This document shows, piece by piece, positions 18,141 through 28,207 of a DNA stretch of 64,000 nucleotides. The stretch is from Shewanella sp. 1CM18E. GTDB lineage: Bacteria > Pseudomonadota > Gammaproteobacteria > Enterobacterales > Shewanellaceae. A program made the position numbers and the translations under genes. Every line of letters begins with the position of its first letter. Position 1 is the stretch's first letter. The stretch lies in assembly GCF_023161665.1 (NCBI RefSeq), contig NZ_JALNTW010000004.1, positions 149,182 through 213,181 on the forward strand. Reading direction: 5' to 3'. The notes under the pieces are model-generated. The model had not been told where the DNA came from, searched no databases, and saw only the letters and a program-made list of their open reading frames with translations.

Positions 18141-18845
18141 TTAGCCACAACACGAACTTGATGCGCAGCCATTTGATAATGCCACGGCTTCAGTGCCATT
18201 AATTAGGCTCGCTAGATAGGTATTTTTTAGGTAAAAACTGCTAAAGGTCTCGACAAAGTTTTCCGGTACAGTTTTGTCGGCTAACCCCGAATCAATCAGT
18301 GCCGCTTGCCACTTTTGTACTTTCGGGTAACCCGCTAACATATCAAAGCCAGAACAATTACGGATCACCGCAGCGCGATGCAGTAACGGCAGCCAGGCAA
18401 TATCAACATTAGAGATATAATCGCCTTTAAAAAACATGCTTTCAGCTAATTGATTTTCAGCTTTAGCAAAAGCTTTGGCCAAGTTAGCGAGTCGAGTTTC
18501 AAATGTCTGTTGGTCTTTGCTTCCCATAGTGCCGCATTGTGGCATATAGTGTTTACTCGCCTGATACGACCAAGCTCGGTCTAACGCTTTTTGCTCAGCC
18601 GACACTTGCTCAATTGGCGCATATTTATCATCTAAGTACTCAACAATAGCATCAGACTCAAACAGTACAGTTTTATCTTCAGTCACTAGCACTGGTACTT
18701 GGCCATTAGGCGCAATATCTAAAAACCACTGCGGTTTATTACTGAGTTCAATGTATTCAATTTCGAATGGGATATTTTTCATTATTAGCGCCCCCATAAC
18801 ACGTTGTACAAATGGGCAGTTTTTAAAGCTAATTAGTTTGATCAT
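18141..18845 (-). CDS. Glutathione S-transferase family protein
   Basis: A 234-residue soluble protein with an N-terminal thioredoxin-fold GST domain (about 1-78). The CPF motif (C10-P-F) occupies the active-site position used by Omega/Beta-like or glutaredoxin-like GSTs. The cis-proline is in GQVPVL, and FESDAIVEYL is the glutathione-binding ES motif. The rest is the helical C-terminal domain. An unusual C-terminal tail carries three cysteines (CASSSCCG), which might bind metal or be redox active. GGAG lies upstream of the ATG. The likely role is glutathione-dependent reduction or conjugation; the substrate is unknown. Confidence 0.88.
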   Translation of the reverse strand: MIKLISFKNCPFVQRVMGALIMKNIPFEIEYIELSNKPQWFLDIAPNGQVPVLVTEDKTVLFESDAIVEYLDDKYAPIEQVSAEQKALDRAWSYQASKHYMPQCGTMGSKDQQTFETRLANLAKAFAKAENQLAESMFFKGDYISNVDIAWLPLLHRAAVIRNCSGFDMLAGYPKVQKWQAALIDSGLADKTVPENFVETFSSFYLKNTYLASLINGTEAVALSNGCASSSCCG

Positions 18846-19477
18846 TTAGGCTCTCCGAATGAGTCATCTGTTATTGATTACTCCCTTAAGACGAGCCGCT
18901 TTCTAAAAAGACGAAATAAAATTGAAAACTTTATTCTAGCGCCGTCACTCTGCTGGTTAATGCGCTAAGTAAACTCAGTTTATCCTCTAAACTTGTCACT
19001 TTTTCTCTGGCTACTATTCACTAACCACAGGCAATTATGCATCGTTTTTTTAGTTCTAAAACACGACAACTATGGAATTAATTTCAGTTTAAGCATAGCC
19101 ACTTACACTGCGTTAACAACAAATTGACAGCGCTGTCACTTTGGCGTATATCTAGCCAAGATTACATTTTTGTTAAAAGACGGAAGCTTTTAATAAGCGC
19201 GGCACCGACACTTAAGATTATACGATTACCACTAACGAGTAATTATGGTGTTAGCTAGCAACAGATAGCTTTAACACTCGGTGAAGCAAGGATAGGCCTA
19301 GTCATTGATTGCTAGAAATAATGAGCAATCATATGCGGTATGGCTCGCCACTTACAAAAGCTAACTCTATTTCGACAGCTAATAAACAGGGCTGGAGCCA
19401 TCGCTTATATCAAAGGCGCGAGCTGTTAGACCCCCTATCAATTAGCCAATAGTTAATTTCATGATTTAGGAGTGTAA
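18846..19477. other. Regulatory region upstream of hexosaminidase gene
   Basis: A 632-base region between divergent genes. The only clear structure is the palindrome at 19122-19141 (listed separately). The remaining 330 bases before the hexosaminidase start show no ORF or RNA family I recognise, so the transcript probably has a long leader. Confidence 0.4.
19122..19141. promoter_or_regulatory. LacI-family (NagR-like) operator palindrome
   Basis: A perfect 14-bp palindrome with central CG-type symmetry, TGACAGCGCTGTCA (19125-19138), flanked by AA and TT in symmetric positions. It has the form of LacI-family operators. In Shewanella the chitin-sugar regulon is controlled by the LacI-type repressor NagR, and a hexosaminidase is an expected target. 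The assignment to NagR is inference. Confidence 0.65.
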
Positions 19478-22051
19478 GTGAATATTTTAAAAGGATTGCT
19501 ACCTTTAACGGTTGCACTATCGAGCCTAAACGTATCGGCAGATTTTAGCCAAGCGGAACTTAACGAGTTCGCAGATAAAACGAGCTGGTCATGGCAAGTC
19601 GTCGATAACTACCATAATGGTGATAAGTCGCACCTTGCCAATATCGAGCTAATTAACCAGTCTAATGTTGATTTACCTGCAGGGACGGCCGACTGGGTGA
19701 TCTATACCAATGTGATCCGCCCGATTCTAACTAAAGAGTCTGAAGGTTTAGCTTTTCAATTTGTCCAAGGCGACCTTTATAAAATCACTCCTACGGCAAA
19801 CTTCAAAGGCCTAAAAGCGGGTGAAAAGCTAACCATAGCATTTGAAGGCGAGAGCTGGGCATCTTCTTATAGCGACTTTATGCCTAGAAGCTTTATCACC
19901 CAAAACTCACTTACTCCTGCGGTTTTTAGCTCAACCGATACCGAAGATAGCAGCCAATATATCAAGCCACTGGATAAACCTGAGCAGTACCAGCGTTATA
20001 GCAGCCCTAAAGATCACTGGGAAAGACCCACAAGTGCTTGGCGATATGATCGTTACAGCGCGACTCAAGAGTATGCGCTAACAGAAGAAGCAGCCAAGCG
20101 AGTCATCATCCCCACCCCAAACCAGGTTAAGTATCGTAGCTCAAGTACACAGTTAACTGCAGACTGGCAGATCTCCTATCAAGGAAGTCTTAAGTCAGAA
20201 GCAAACTTGCTCGGCGATACCTTAGATAGCAAGCTAAATGGTTCGTTAAAAGTCACACCAAACAACTTACCAGCCCAAGATAAAAAACTGATTTCATTGT
20301 CGATTTATGACGGCGATGAAGATTGGGCAGCTGAAAGCTACAGCTTAGAAGTTGAAAAGAATCGTATTGAAATTATTGGTGCTGATAACGCTGGCGTATT
20401 TTACGCGATTCAAAGTTTGTTAAGCCTGACCCCAAGCGGCACTCATAGCCAAATTGAATTACCTCGCCTAAGCGCCAATGATGCGCCGCAATACGAATGG
20501 CGCGGCTTTATGTACGACATGAGTCGCAACTTCCACGGCGTAGAGATCACTAAAAAGCTTATCGATCAAATGGCGCACTACAAGCTCAACAAGTTGCACC
20601 TGCACTTAACCGAAGATGAATCATGGCGAATAGAGATTGAAGGGCTACCTGAGCTAACAGATTTAGGCAGTCAGCGTTGTTTTGATTTATCAGAAACAGA
20701 ATGTATGTTGCCAACACGCGGTTCTGGGCCTTTTAAAACGTCACAAACCAATGGTTTTTATAGCAAACAAGAGTTTGTCGATATTCTTAAATACGCCAAA
20801 GAGCGTCATATCGAAGTGATCCCTGAGATTGATATGCCGGGCCATGCTCGCGCTGCAATTAAGGCGATGGAGCTTAGATACGATAAATTGTTAAAAGCCG
20901 GCGATGAAGCTGCAGCCAACGCGTATCTGCTATCAGATCCTCTCGACAAATCTGTGTATTCAACGATGCAATACTTTACCGATAACTCCATCAATGTATG
21001 TATGGATTCAACCTACAATTTTGTCGATAAAGTTGCCTACGAGCTACAGCAGATGTACCGCGAGGCGGGCTTAAAACTCAACAATGTGCATATTGGTGGT
21101 GATGAAGTAGGCGTCGGTTCTTGGACCGCCTCTCCTGTTTGTAACCAGCTATATCAACAGATTGGTAGCGGAGTAAAAGGCCCAGCAGATCTAAAAGCCT
21201 ACTTCACTCGCCGAGCGGCGGAAGTATTGGCTGCTCGAGGCCTGAATATTTCAGCTTGGGAAGATGGCATAATGTACGACAGAATCACGCCTTTCCCTAT
21301 CGAGCAATTCCCTAACGATAAAGTCTTTGTGCACGCATGGGATAATATTTGGGAATGGGGCGTATCAGATCGCGCCTATCGACTCGCCAATGAAGGCTAC
21401 CACTCGATTCTTTCAATGGGCACGCACTTGTACTTTGACCACCCGCAAGAGCCAGATCCAACTGAGCGTGGCCTATACTGGGCTGCACGCTATACCGATG
21501 TCGAAAAGGTATTTAACTTTATCCCAGAGGATGTTTACGCCAATGCCGACTTCACCCGCTCAGGAGAGCCAATTACCAACCTAGAAGATCTAGTGGGTCG
21601 CGCGTTGCCGCAACTTAACAAGCCAGAGAATATCGCCGGTATTCAAGGTCAGGTATGGAGTGAAACTATCCGTACCCCAGAGCAACTAGAAGAGATGGTG
21701 TTCCCGCGTATTATTGCGTTAGCTGAGCGCGCATGGCATAAAAATACCGTGCCTGCTAACGAGCAACAACAAAAAGCGCGTCAGTGGGCAGAATTTGCCA
21801 GTGTGTTAGCGCAAAAGGAATATCCAAAACTTGCAGAAGCGGGGATCAGCTTTTATCTGCCCATTCCTGGCGCTAAGCGCATTGACAATCAGGTGCACAT
21901 CATTAGTCAATTGCCAGGCTTAACCATTGAGTACAGCCTAGATAACGGCACCAGTTGGCTGGAATATCGCGAGCCAGTGCAGCAATCGGGAACCATGCAA
22001 GTACGTTCTCGCTCTGGCGAACACACTAGCCGCGTCGGTTATTTTGAATAG
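19478..22051 (+). CDS. Beta-N-acetylhexosaminidase (chitobiase), GH20
   Basis: An 857-residue exported glycosidase that hydrolyses terminal N-acetylglucosamine from chitooligosaccharides. It has a signal peptide (cleavage after VSA near residue 22), an N-terminal chitobiase carbohydrate-binding domain (about 25-170), a GH20b domain (about 205-325), the GH20 barrel starting near YEWRGFMYDMSRNFHG, and a C-terminal Ig-like CHB_HEX_C domain. The catalytic pair is D542-E543 in HIGGDEVG. The GTG start is supported by TAGGAG five bases upstream. The length and four-domain order match bacterial chitobiases. The upstream LacI-type palindrome suggests induction by amino-sugar breakdown products. Confidence 0.95.
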   Translation: MNILKGLLPLTVALSSLNVSADFSQAELNEFADKTSWSWQVVDNYHNGDKSHLANIELINQSNVDLPAGTADWVIYTNVIRPILTKESEGLAFQFVQGDLYKITPTANFKGLKAGEKLTIAFEGESWASSYSDFMPRSFITQNSLTPAVFSSTDTEDSSQYIKPLDKPEQYQRYSSPKDHWERPTSAWRYDRYSATQEYALTEEAAKRVIIPTPNQVKYRSSSTQLTADWQISYQGSLKSEANLLGDTLDSKLNGSLKVTPNNLPAQDKKLISLSIYDGDEDWAAESYSLEVEKNRIEIIGADNAGVFYAIQSLLSLTPSGTHSQIELPRLSANDAPQYEWRGFMYDMSRNFHGVEITKKLIDQMAHYKLNKLHLHLTEDESWRIEIEGLPELTDLGSQRCFDLSETECMLPTRGSGPFKTSQTNGFYSKQEFVDILKYAKERHIEVIPEIDMPGHARAAIKAMELRYDKLLKAGDEAAANAYLLSDPLDKSVYSTMQYFTDNSINVCMDSTYNFVDKVAYELQQMYREAGLKLNNVHIGGDEVGVGSWTASPVCNQLYQQIGSGVKGPADLKAYFTRRAAEVLAARGLNISAWEDGIMYDRITPFPIEQFPNDKVFVHAWDNIWEWGVSDRAYRLANEGYHSILSMGTHLYFDHPQEPDPTERGLYWAARYTDVEKVFNFIPEDVYANADFTRSGEPITNLEDLVGRALPQLNKPENIAGIQGQVWSETIRTPEQLEEMVFPRIIALAERAWHKNTVPANEQQQKARQWAEFASVLAQKEYPKLAEAGISFYLPIPGAKRIDNQVHIISQLPGLTIEYSLDNGTSWLEYREPVQQSGTMQVRSRSGEHTSRVGYFE

Positions 22052-22085
22052 CTCAAAGGCCAGTTACTTTAAATAGCGAGCTAAC

Positions 22086-22117
22086 AAAAAAGCAGCCAAC
22101 TGATTGGCTGCTTTTTT
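22086..22117. terminator. Bidirectional terminator between hexosaminidase and mrcB
   Basis: AAAAAAGCAGCCAA (22086-22099) and TTGGCTGCTTTTTT (22104-22117) are perfectly complementary around a four-base loop, giving T runs in both directions for the convergent genes. Confidence 0.95.
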
Positions 22118-22155
22118 ATATCTTCAAGTTAGTAGCTTTACACTTGTATTAACTC

Positions 22156-24519
22156 CTAACCGCCAATCATCTTCTTCCACCAAGGTAATGGCTCACCACA
22201 ATTCGCAACTGGCTGATAGCTATCTCTTAGCGCTGGTACTTTAACGACGCCAGCACAATCAGCTTGCTTAGCAACGCCGGTATCACGCTCAAAATAACCT
22301 TGAACCACACCGTCGACAGGTGCCATACGCAGGCTTAGCGGTGCGCGGTTATTTAAGAAAGCTTGGTAAACGGCCATCGCGCCACTACTACCATAAAGCC
22401 CTGTTTTACCGTTATCGTCTCGACCAACCCAAATGGCGGCAACATTTCGCTCATCAAAACCAGCAAACCATGAGTCACGCGAATCATTACTGGTACCAGT
22501 CTTACCTGCAAGCGTGACATAAGGGAAATTATTGCCTAAACGCTTAGCCGTGCCCGACTCAACCACTTGGGTCATGGCATACTTAACCAAAAAGTTACTC
22601 GCTGTCGGTATCGCTTGTGATGCCTGTGGTCTTGATGCTGCCAGAGGCTGGTTTTGCGCATTCAATACTGTCGTCACCGAATTTAGATGGCGATAACGAC
22701 CGTCATCAGCAATGGTTTGGAACACCTGCGCCACCATTAATGGCGAGCCGTTAACCGCGCCGAGTAACATAGATGGATACTCAGGAATTTTCTCCCGCCA
22801 ACCTGCTGAATCAAGTGTGGTCGCGACATCACTCACGCCAATTGCCATACCCAGATTCACAGTCGGTACGTTCATCGACTTCTTAAACGCAGTTAATAAC
22901 GGTACTTGGCCGCGGAACTGTTTATCCACGTTTTGTGGCGACCAAGTTTTACCTTGGCCATTTTTCAGGGTGATAGGCTGATCTTTTAGCGGCGAGGCTA
23001 AATTATATTTATCACCTTGATTAAGGGCTGTGGCGTAAACAAACGGCTTAATCAATGAACCAATTGGACGACGAATTTCTACTGCACGGTTAAAGCCTTT
23101 ATAACTCGGTACTTTGTCGCCCACCATAGCGGCAATACCTGCTGAGTATTTGTCAGTAAGCACCATCCCCACTTGCAAGGATTCGTCGTTTTTACCCAGC
23201 TGTTTGAGGGTCTGCTCTACCGCTTTTTCTGCCGCCTCTTGCGCCATAGGATCAAGCGTGGTGTATACCTTAATACCTGATTGCTGCAACAAAGCGTCAC
23301 CATATCGATTAGCTAACTCATGCTTAACCACTGAGAAAAATGCTGGCAGTTTTTGGTGTACTGAGCGATTCGCTTTACGTAAGCCAAGTGGCGACTCTGC
23401 AGCGGCTTGATACTGTGCATTATTAAGTTCACCCGCTTCCATCAGTAAGCGCAACACCAAATCGCGTCGGTCTTGTGCACGTTCAGGATAACGCCATGGA
23501 TTGTAATAAGACGGCCCTTTAATCACAGCCACTAAAAACGCTTGTTGCGCTACAGTAAGCTCTGCAATGGGTCGACCAAAATAAAACTGCGAGGCAAGCC
23601 CCATACCGTGCACGCCGCGGGCTTTATCTTGCCCCATATACACTTCGTTTAAGTAAGCCTCTAAAATCTCGTCTTTTTCATAACGAAAATCGATAATAAT
23701 CGCCATCAATGCTTCACGGATTTTACGGGTAAGAGAGCGCTCACTCGATAAGAAGAAGTTCTTCGCTAACTGCTGAGTTAAGGTTGAGCCGCCCTGCACT
23801 GTGCGCCCAGCGCTAATGTTAACCATGGCGGCACGTAAAATCGCAAATGGATTCACGCCGTGATGCTCATAGAAACTGCGATCTTCAACTAAGATCAGCG
23901 CCTCAACCAAGTGTTTAGGTAGCTTGTCGGTTGCCACAAATAAACGGTCTTCGCCATCGCCAGTGATGATACGATCGAGCAATACTGGCTCTAAGTGAAA
24001 TACGGCTAACTGACGCTTATCGCTATTACGAGCAACCGATACCACGCCATTACTGTCGAAGGTGATCATCACCCTTTGCTCAACTTGATCCCCTTGAGGA
24101 TGCAAAAACGGTCGACGCCACAAATCGATTTTGGTCTTAGATGCTGAAAACTCTCCCACCTGACGCGGATTTGCCACCTTGCGATAACCAAGCAACTTAA
24201 GCTCAGCCATTAGCTGACCATGGCTCACTGCCGCACCAGGATAAAGCGCCATTGAGCGACTAAAAACTTGTGCCGGAAGGTGCCATTTCTGCCCTTCAAA
24301 TTTGCGGGCAATGATCTGGTCTAAATAGATCCCGTAGGAGGCAATCACAACAACTAAAATTAAGCCAAGCTTCCAACAGATAGACCATAGTTTTCTGCCC
24401 CAACCTGGGCCGGCCTTTTTAGCGCTGGATTTTTTGGTTGCTCGCGGTTTTCTTGCTGCTGGCTTCTTTTTCGCTGGTGCTTTTTTAGCTGCGGCTTTGG
24501 GTGTCGCTTTATCTGTCAT
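22156..24519 (-). CDS. mrcB: Penicillin-binding protein 1b (bifunctional murein synthase)
   Basis: A 787-residue class A PBP that polymerises and cross-links peptidoglycan. It has a Lys/Ala/Pro-rich cytoplasmic tail, one membrane anchor near residues 48-68 and a UB2H-type domain before the glycosyltransferase. The GT51 domain has the motifs EDRSFYEHHGV, GGSTLTQQLAKNFFL and EAYLNEVYMG. The transpeptidase domain has the SxxK motif in RRPIGSLIKPF and KTGTSNDSRDSW. The UB2H region makes it PBP1b rather than PBP1a, and such proteins rely on the lipoprotein activator LpoB where present. It follows hrpB by 23 bases on the same strand, a conserved arrangement. Confidence 0.95.
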   Translation of the reverse strand: MTDKATPKAAAKKAPAKKKPAARKPRATKKSSAKKAGPGWGRKLWSICWKLGLILVVVIASYGIYLDQIIARKFEGQKWHLPAQVFSRSMALYPGAAVSHGQLMAELKLLGYRKVANPRQVGEFSASKTKIDLWRRPFLHPQGDQVEQRVMITFDSNGVVSVARNSDKRQLAVFHLEPVLLDRIITGDGEDRLFVATDKLPKHLVEALILVEDRSFYEHHGVNPFAILRAAMVNISAGRTVQGGSTLTQQLAKNFFLSSERSLTRKIREALMAIIIDFRYEKDEILEAYLNEVYMGQDKARGVHGMGLASQFYFGRPIAELTVAQQAFLVAVIKGPSYYNPWRYPERAQDRRDLVLRLLMEAGELNNAQYQAAAESPLGLRKANRSVHQKLPAFFSVVKHELANRYGDALLQQSGIKVYTTLDPMAQEAAEKAVEQTLKQLGKNDESLQVGMVLTDKYSAGIAAMVGDKVPSYKGFNRAVEIRRPIGSLIKPFVYATALNQGDKYNLASPLKDQPITLKNGQGKTWSPQNVDKQFRGQVPLLTAFKKSMNVPTVNLGMAIGVSDVATTLDSAGWREKIPEYPSMLLGAVNGSPLMVAQVFQTIADDGRYRHLNSVTTVLNAQNQPLAASRPQASQAIPTASNFLVKYAMTQVVESGTAKRLGNNFPYVTLAGKTGTSNDSRDSWFAGFDERNVAAIWVGRDDNGKTGLYGSSGAMAVYQAFLNNRAPLSLRMAPVDGVVQGYFERDTGVAKQADCAGVVKVPALRDSYQPVANCGEPLPWWKKMIGG

Positions 24520-24542
24520 TCTACTTCCGTAACGTTTAGCGC

Positions 24543-27065
24543 TTATTGCGAGCTAAGCGTCTTCTTTTTAGTAAATTTGGTCGGCTGGGTATTGGCTGGA
24601 TCATCTGGCCAAAGGTGTCGAGGGTATCGCCCCTTCATCTCTTTTTTTACATGCTCATAAGGCCCTTGCCAAAAACTGGCTAAATCAGCAGTGAGCGCCA
24701 GCGGCCTGTGAGCAGGTGATAATAGCTCCATAGTGACCACTAACTTGCCTTGAGCTAATAGCGGACTCTGTTGCATACCTAAGGCCTCTTGCAACCTAAC
24801 GCTTAGCAAAGCCCGGCCTAAATCATCATATTCAATGGTGACATTACTGCCTGTGGCCAGTGGCCATTTCTTGGGTAGTAAACTGTCTAGCTTTTGCTGT
24901 AAATCCCACGGCAAAAGATTAAGCAGCAGAGTATAACAATCTAATTGCTGTAATTGTGCAAGACTTCTAACTTGATCTAGGTAAGGCCTGAGCCAATCTG
25001 CCAAGGTATCTAATAAGGTTTCGTTATCAAGTGCAGGCCAGTCATACTCTGGGCAGTATTGCCTTGCTAAGCTGACTCGATATTGTAGTTGCTGACAAGC
25101 TTCATTAAAGTTCATTAATGACAGACCTTTTAAGCGAATTTGCTCTTCAATGGCCTGCTTAATTAAGTCTTGGTCGATATTTTTTATTGGGGTCTGGCTT
25201 AATAAAATCTGGCCAATTTTTTGCTGCTTTTCGGCAAAAAATCGCCCTTTAACATCATCCCAGCCGCCGTGTTCTTGGCTCAGCACTAAGGACTTTAGCT
25301 CAGTGTTGAACAGCTGCGGATCTAACTCGGCCGCCAAATAAACTTTGCCCTGTGAACGCCCTTCCGTTTCTTGAAAGTCTGCAACCACGAGCCAAGATGA
25401 ACCAGATAGTGCATCTTCAGCAAGTAAGTCTACGCCGCTGCCGTTAGCAAGTTGGTAACCGGTTACACCGCGAGCTTTAGCTATTCGATCAGGATAAGCA
25501 TAAGCAAGCAAAATGGCGATTTCGTCTCGGCTCGCCTGTCGTGCAACTTGGTTTAAATCAACCCGACCTAAGGCCGATAACTCAAGGGTATTAACCCAGT
25601 TACGGATCTGCTTTTGCGACTCGCCTTGCAGGGCTTCATTTAAATAACGGCTGATGTCCGCACCTTGACGACTGCGGCTACGAGACTCAAGCGTGCCCGC
25701 AAGAATACAGGCCAGAGCAGCAAAATTAACATCGCTATTGTCGCTCGCAGCTTGCTTAGCCATCAATAGCATATGCGCAAGCCTTGGACTACAACCTAAC
25801 TTGTGCGCAGCGCGGCCGTGTGGGGTTATTAAACGTGCATCATTGACCATGGCCATCGTTTGCAGCAATTGCCAACTCACTTGCTCATTTGCCGCAGATG
25901 GTGGGGTCAACATCGGCAACTCGGCTAATGACTTCACTCCCCAAAATGCCCCATCTAGCACCATAGACAGTAAGTCTGTGTGTAAGATCTCTGGCTCATC
26001 AGCTTGAGTTAATCGGCCATGTTCTTCTTGGCTCCATAAGCGTGTACAAAAGCCCGCCATTAAGCGGCCTGCGCGGCCAGCTCTTTGCGCTGCCGATGCT
26101 TGGCTAATACGTTTTAGCGATAACCGAGTTACGCCGGTTTTGGGGTTAAAACGAGCTTGGCGTTTATAGCCTGAATCAATAACTTGGGTAATGCCGTCGA
26201 TGGTTAAACTCGATTCAGCTACGTTCGTTGACAACACGACTTTACGTATGCCTTCTGGCGCTGGCGCAATCGCTTGATCTTGCGCTTTAGCACTTAAGCT
26301 GCCGTATAACGGACAGATCATATAAGCACTGCTATCTAGCCTCGCGCTCAATATGCCATGTAAGCGATTGATCTCACCTTGCCCAGGGAGAAATGCCAGT
26401 AATGAGCCTGTTGTATGCTCATTGAGGCTGTTAATAATCACCTTTGCCATATGTTCGAGCCAATGGCTTTGATTACTCACTGCGCTGTAACTATGCTCAA
26501 CAGGAAAACTGCGCCCTTCACTTTTAAGCTGCTTGGCGTCAGGCATCACATCGCTTAACGGCAAGCCAGATAAGGTTGCCGACATGGCTAGAATTTTTAA
26601 ATCTTCACGAAAGCTAGCTTGGATCTCAAGCGCGAGTGCCAAACCTAAGTCCGTTGTTAAGTGACGTTCATGAATTTCATCGAATATCACCATGTCGATC
26701 CCGCTTAGCTCCGGGTCATGCTGGATCATCCGGGTCAATACGCCTTCGGTGACAATTTCTAATCTGGTTTGCTGCGATACTTTTGAGTCGCCTTTGACCC
26801 GATAGCCCACTTCCGTGCCTAGCTCACAGCCACGCTGCTTGGCAATAAAATGCGCCACATTACGCGCTGCTACTCGGCGTGGCTCTAGCATTAAAATTTT
26901 GCCTTTTATCTCTGACCAATCAAGCATATCCAGTGGCAAAGCCGTTGATTTACCGACACCAGTTGGCGCTTCAAGGATCACTTGGTTCTGGCACTTAAAT
27001 GCATCTCTAAGTGGTGTGAGTAAGGCATGAATCGGTAATGAGGTCACGAGTGGTTTATCTACCAT
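24543..27065 (-). CDS. hrpB: ATP-dependent helicase HrpB
   Basis: An 840-residue DExH-box helicase. Motif I is APTGVGKST near residue 33, the DEIH box lies in IFDEIHERH, motif III is SATL, and the C-terminal RecA lobe has NVAESSLTIDG and QRAGRAGR. A HA2/winged region and the HrpB-specific C-terminal domain (ending in the conserved RYPRHLWPDDP) complete the usual layout. It is presumed to remodel RNA or RNP, but no precise role is settled for the bacterial family. It lies upstream of mrcB with a 23-base gap, so the two are probably co-transcribed. Confidence 0.95.
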   Translation of the reverse strand: MVDKPLVTSLPIHALLTPLRDAFKCQNQVILEAPTGVGKSTALPLDMLDWSEIKGKILMLEPRRVAARNVAHFIAKQRGCELGTEVGYRVKGDSKVSQQTRLEIVTEGVLTRMIQHDPELSGIDMVIFDEIHERHLTTDLGLALALEIQASFREDLKILAMSATLSGLPLSDVMPDAKQLKSEGRSFPVEHSYSAVSNQSHWLEHMAKVIINSLNEHTTGSLLAFLPGQGEINRLHGILSARLDSSAYMICPLYGSLSAKAQDQAIAPAPEGIRKVVLSTNVAESSLTIDGITQVIDSGYKRQARFNPKTGVTRLSLKRISQASAAQRAGRAGRLMAGFCTRLWSQEEHGRLTQADEPEILHTDLLSMVLDGAFWGVKSLAELPMLTPPSAANEQVSWQLLQTMAMVNDARLITPHGRAAHKLGCSPRLAHMLLMAKQAASDNSDVNFAALACILAGTLESRSRSRQGADISRYLNEALQGESQKQIRNWVNTLELSALGRVDLNQVARQASRDEIAILLAYAYPDRIAKARGVTGYQLANGSGVDLLAEDALSGSSWLVVADFQETEGRSQGKVYLAAELDPQLFNTELKSLVLSQEHGGWDDVKGRFFAEKQQKIGQILLSQTPIKNIDQDLIKQAIEEQIRLKGLSLMNFNEACQQLQYRVSLARQYCPEYDWPALDNETLLDTLADWLRPYLDQVRSLAQLQQLDCYTLLLNLLPWDLQQKLDSLLPKKWPLATGSNVTIEYDDLGRALLSVRLQEALGMQQSPLLAQGKLVVTMELLSPAHRPLALTADLASFWQGPYEHVKKEMKGRYPRHLWPDDPANTQPTKFTKKKTLSSQ

Positions 27066-27240
27066 AATGAACTAGGTCAATGCCTTACTTGTTAGTAACT
27101 GCACGCATTGAAAGGCGGGTCGAATAGGACTAGTGTACTCTAAAAGGGGCGTTAGACTAAACAGCTAGCCAAGAGTAAAGTGAGCAACGTGATTAGCGCC
27201 TATTATATTTGATATTTTCAGGCTTAATAAACGGCAGACC

Positions 27241-27762
27241 ATGACCATAAAAACTAAACGTATCTTTTTAGGCTTCGGGCTAAATCCGCAGCAAACCACC
27301 TCTGTCGTTGCTATTCAGCAGCAACTACCAGCCAATGTACGTTTAGTTCCTGCCGCTAATTTGCATATGACCTTAGCTTTTTTAGGCGGCGCCACACCTG
27401 TGCAAATGCAAGCGTTAATCGAGCGTGTCGATAAGCTTAATAAGCGCCAGTTTAGCGTGACGCTTGATAAAATAGCCCATTGGCACAAGCCGAAAATTTT
27501 ATGTCTAAATGGTGCAGCGACTGACATTAACTTACTAAAACTTGCTGCAGATGCCCAATCTATTGCTGCGGAACTAAAACTGCATTGCAGCGAATACAGC
27601 TATAACCCGCATGTCACGCTATCTCGCAAAGCCAAAGAGAATGTCGAAGTTGTGGATTATCAGCCGATAACGCTGCAACCTACCAAGCTATGTTTATTTG
27701 AATCTTACCCGGGCAAAAATGGCGTTGAATACCCGACGTTGCATAGTTGGCAATTAGCCTAA
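27241..27762 (+). CDS. thpR: RNA 2',3'-cyclic phosphodiesterase
   Basis: A 173-residue member of the 2H phosphoesterase (LigT) family. It has both catalytic HxT motifs: HMTLAFLG near residue 42 and HVTLSRKA near residue 124. The family opens 2',3'-cyclic phosphates to 2'-phosphates and, in vitro, can join tRNA halves with a 2'-5' linkage. Length and motif spacing are normal. It is divergent from hrpB and probably monocistronic or read with the small gene that follows. Confidence 0.92.
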   Translation: MTIKTKRIFLGFGLNPQQTTSVVAIQQQLPANVRLVPAANLHMTLAFLGGATPVQMQALIERVDKLNKRQFSVTLDKIAHWHKPKILCLNGAATDINLLKLAADAQSIAAELKLHCSEYSYNPHVTLSRKAKENVEVVDYQPITLQPTKLCLFESYPGKNGVEYPTLHSWQLA

Positions 27763-27848
27763 TTCGAGCTGCGATTAGTATAATTGTTTGTGGTTAACCT
27801 AATCTGGGCTAACCTATGCGTCATTCAGTTCCTGCTAATGAGATAATC

Positions 27849-28160
27849 ATGGAAACCACCGAAATTACTAAAGCCCAACTTATCGCGCTACTCACATCTT
27901 GGAAGCAAGGCGAAATTGACGCCGAAGCCCTACAAAACTGGATGATCACCCACTACGATCCACCAGAAGTAAAAATCGGTACTGGCGAGGCGGAGTGGAC
28001 TCAAGAAGCGATGAATATCGTGATGAACGAATATGAAATTGCTAAAACTGACAAATTCAGACTAGACAATGCTCAATATGCCATTGATTTTGTTAACTGT
28101 AGCGAAAGTACGTTTAACCAAACTAAGCATCTATTTATTCAAGACGGCTTTAACGATTAG
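27849..28160 (+). CDS. Conserved-looking small protein of unknown function
   Basis: A 103-residue acidic, mainly helical protein without signal peptide or cysteine-rich motifs, apart from one Cys in the C-terminal third. The ATG at 27849 is preferred; an in-frame ATG at 27816 would add eleven residues but has no better ribosome site. I do not recognise the family. Codon use looks like that of its neighbours. It follows thpR by about 86 bases on the same strand. Confidence 0.6.
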   Translation: METTEITKAQLIALLTSWKQGEIDAEALQNWMITHYDPPEVKIGTGEAEWTQEAMNIVMNEYEIAKTDKFRLDNAQYAIDFVNCSESTFNQTKHLFIQDGFND

Positions 28161-28178
28161 AATTCGCTGAAAAACAGC

Positions 28179-28207
28179 TAAAAAAATGCCACCTCTCGCT
28201 AGGTGGC
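28179..28207 (-). terminator. Hairpin with leftward T run
   Basis: GCCACC (28188-28193) pairs with GGTGGC (28202-28207). A seven-base A run precedes it on the plus strand, so it works as a terminator for leftward transcription, possibly from the regulator gene at 28585. On the plus strand no T run follows. Confidence 0.6.
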
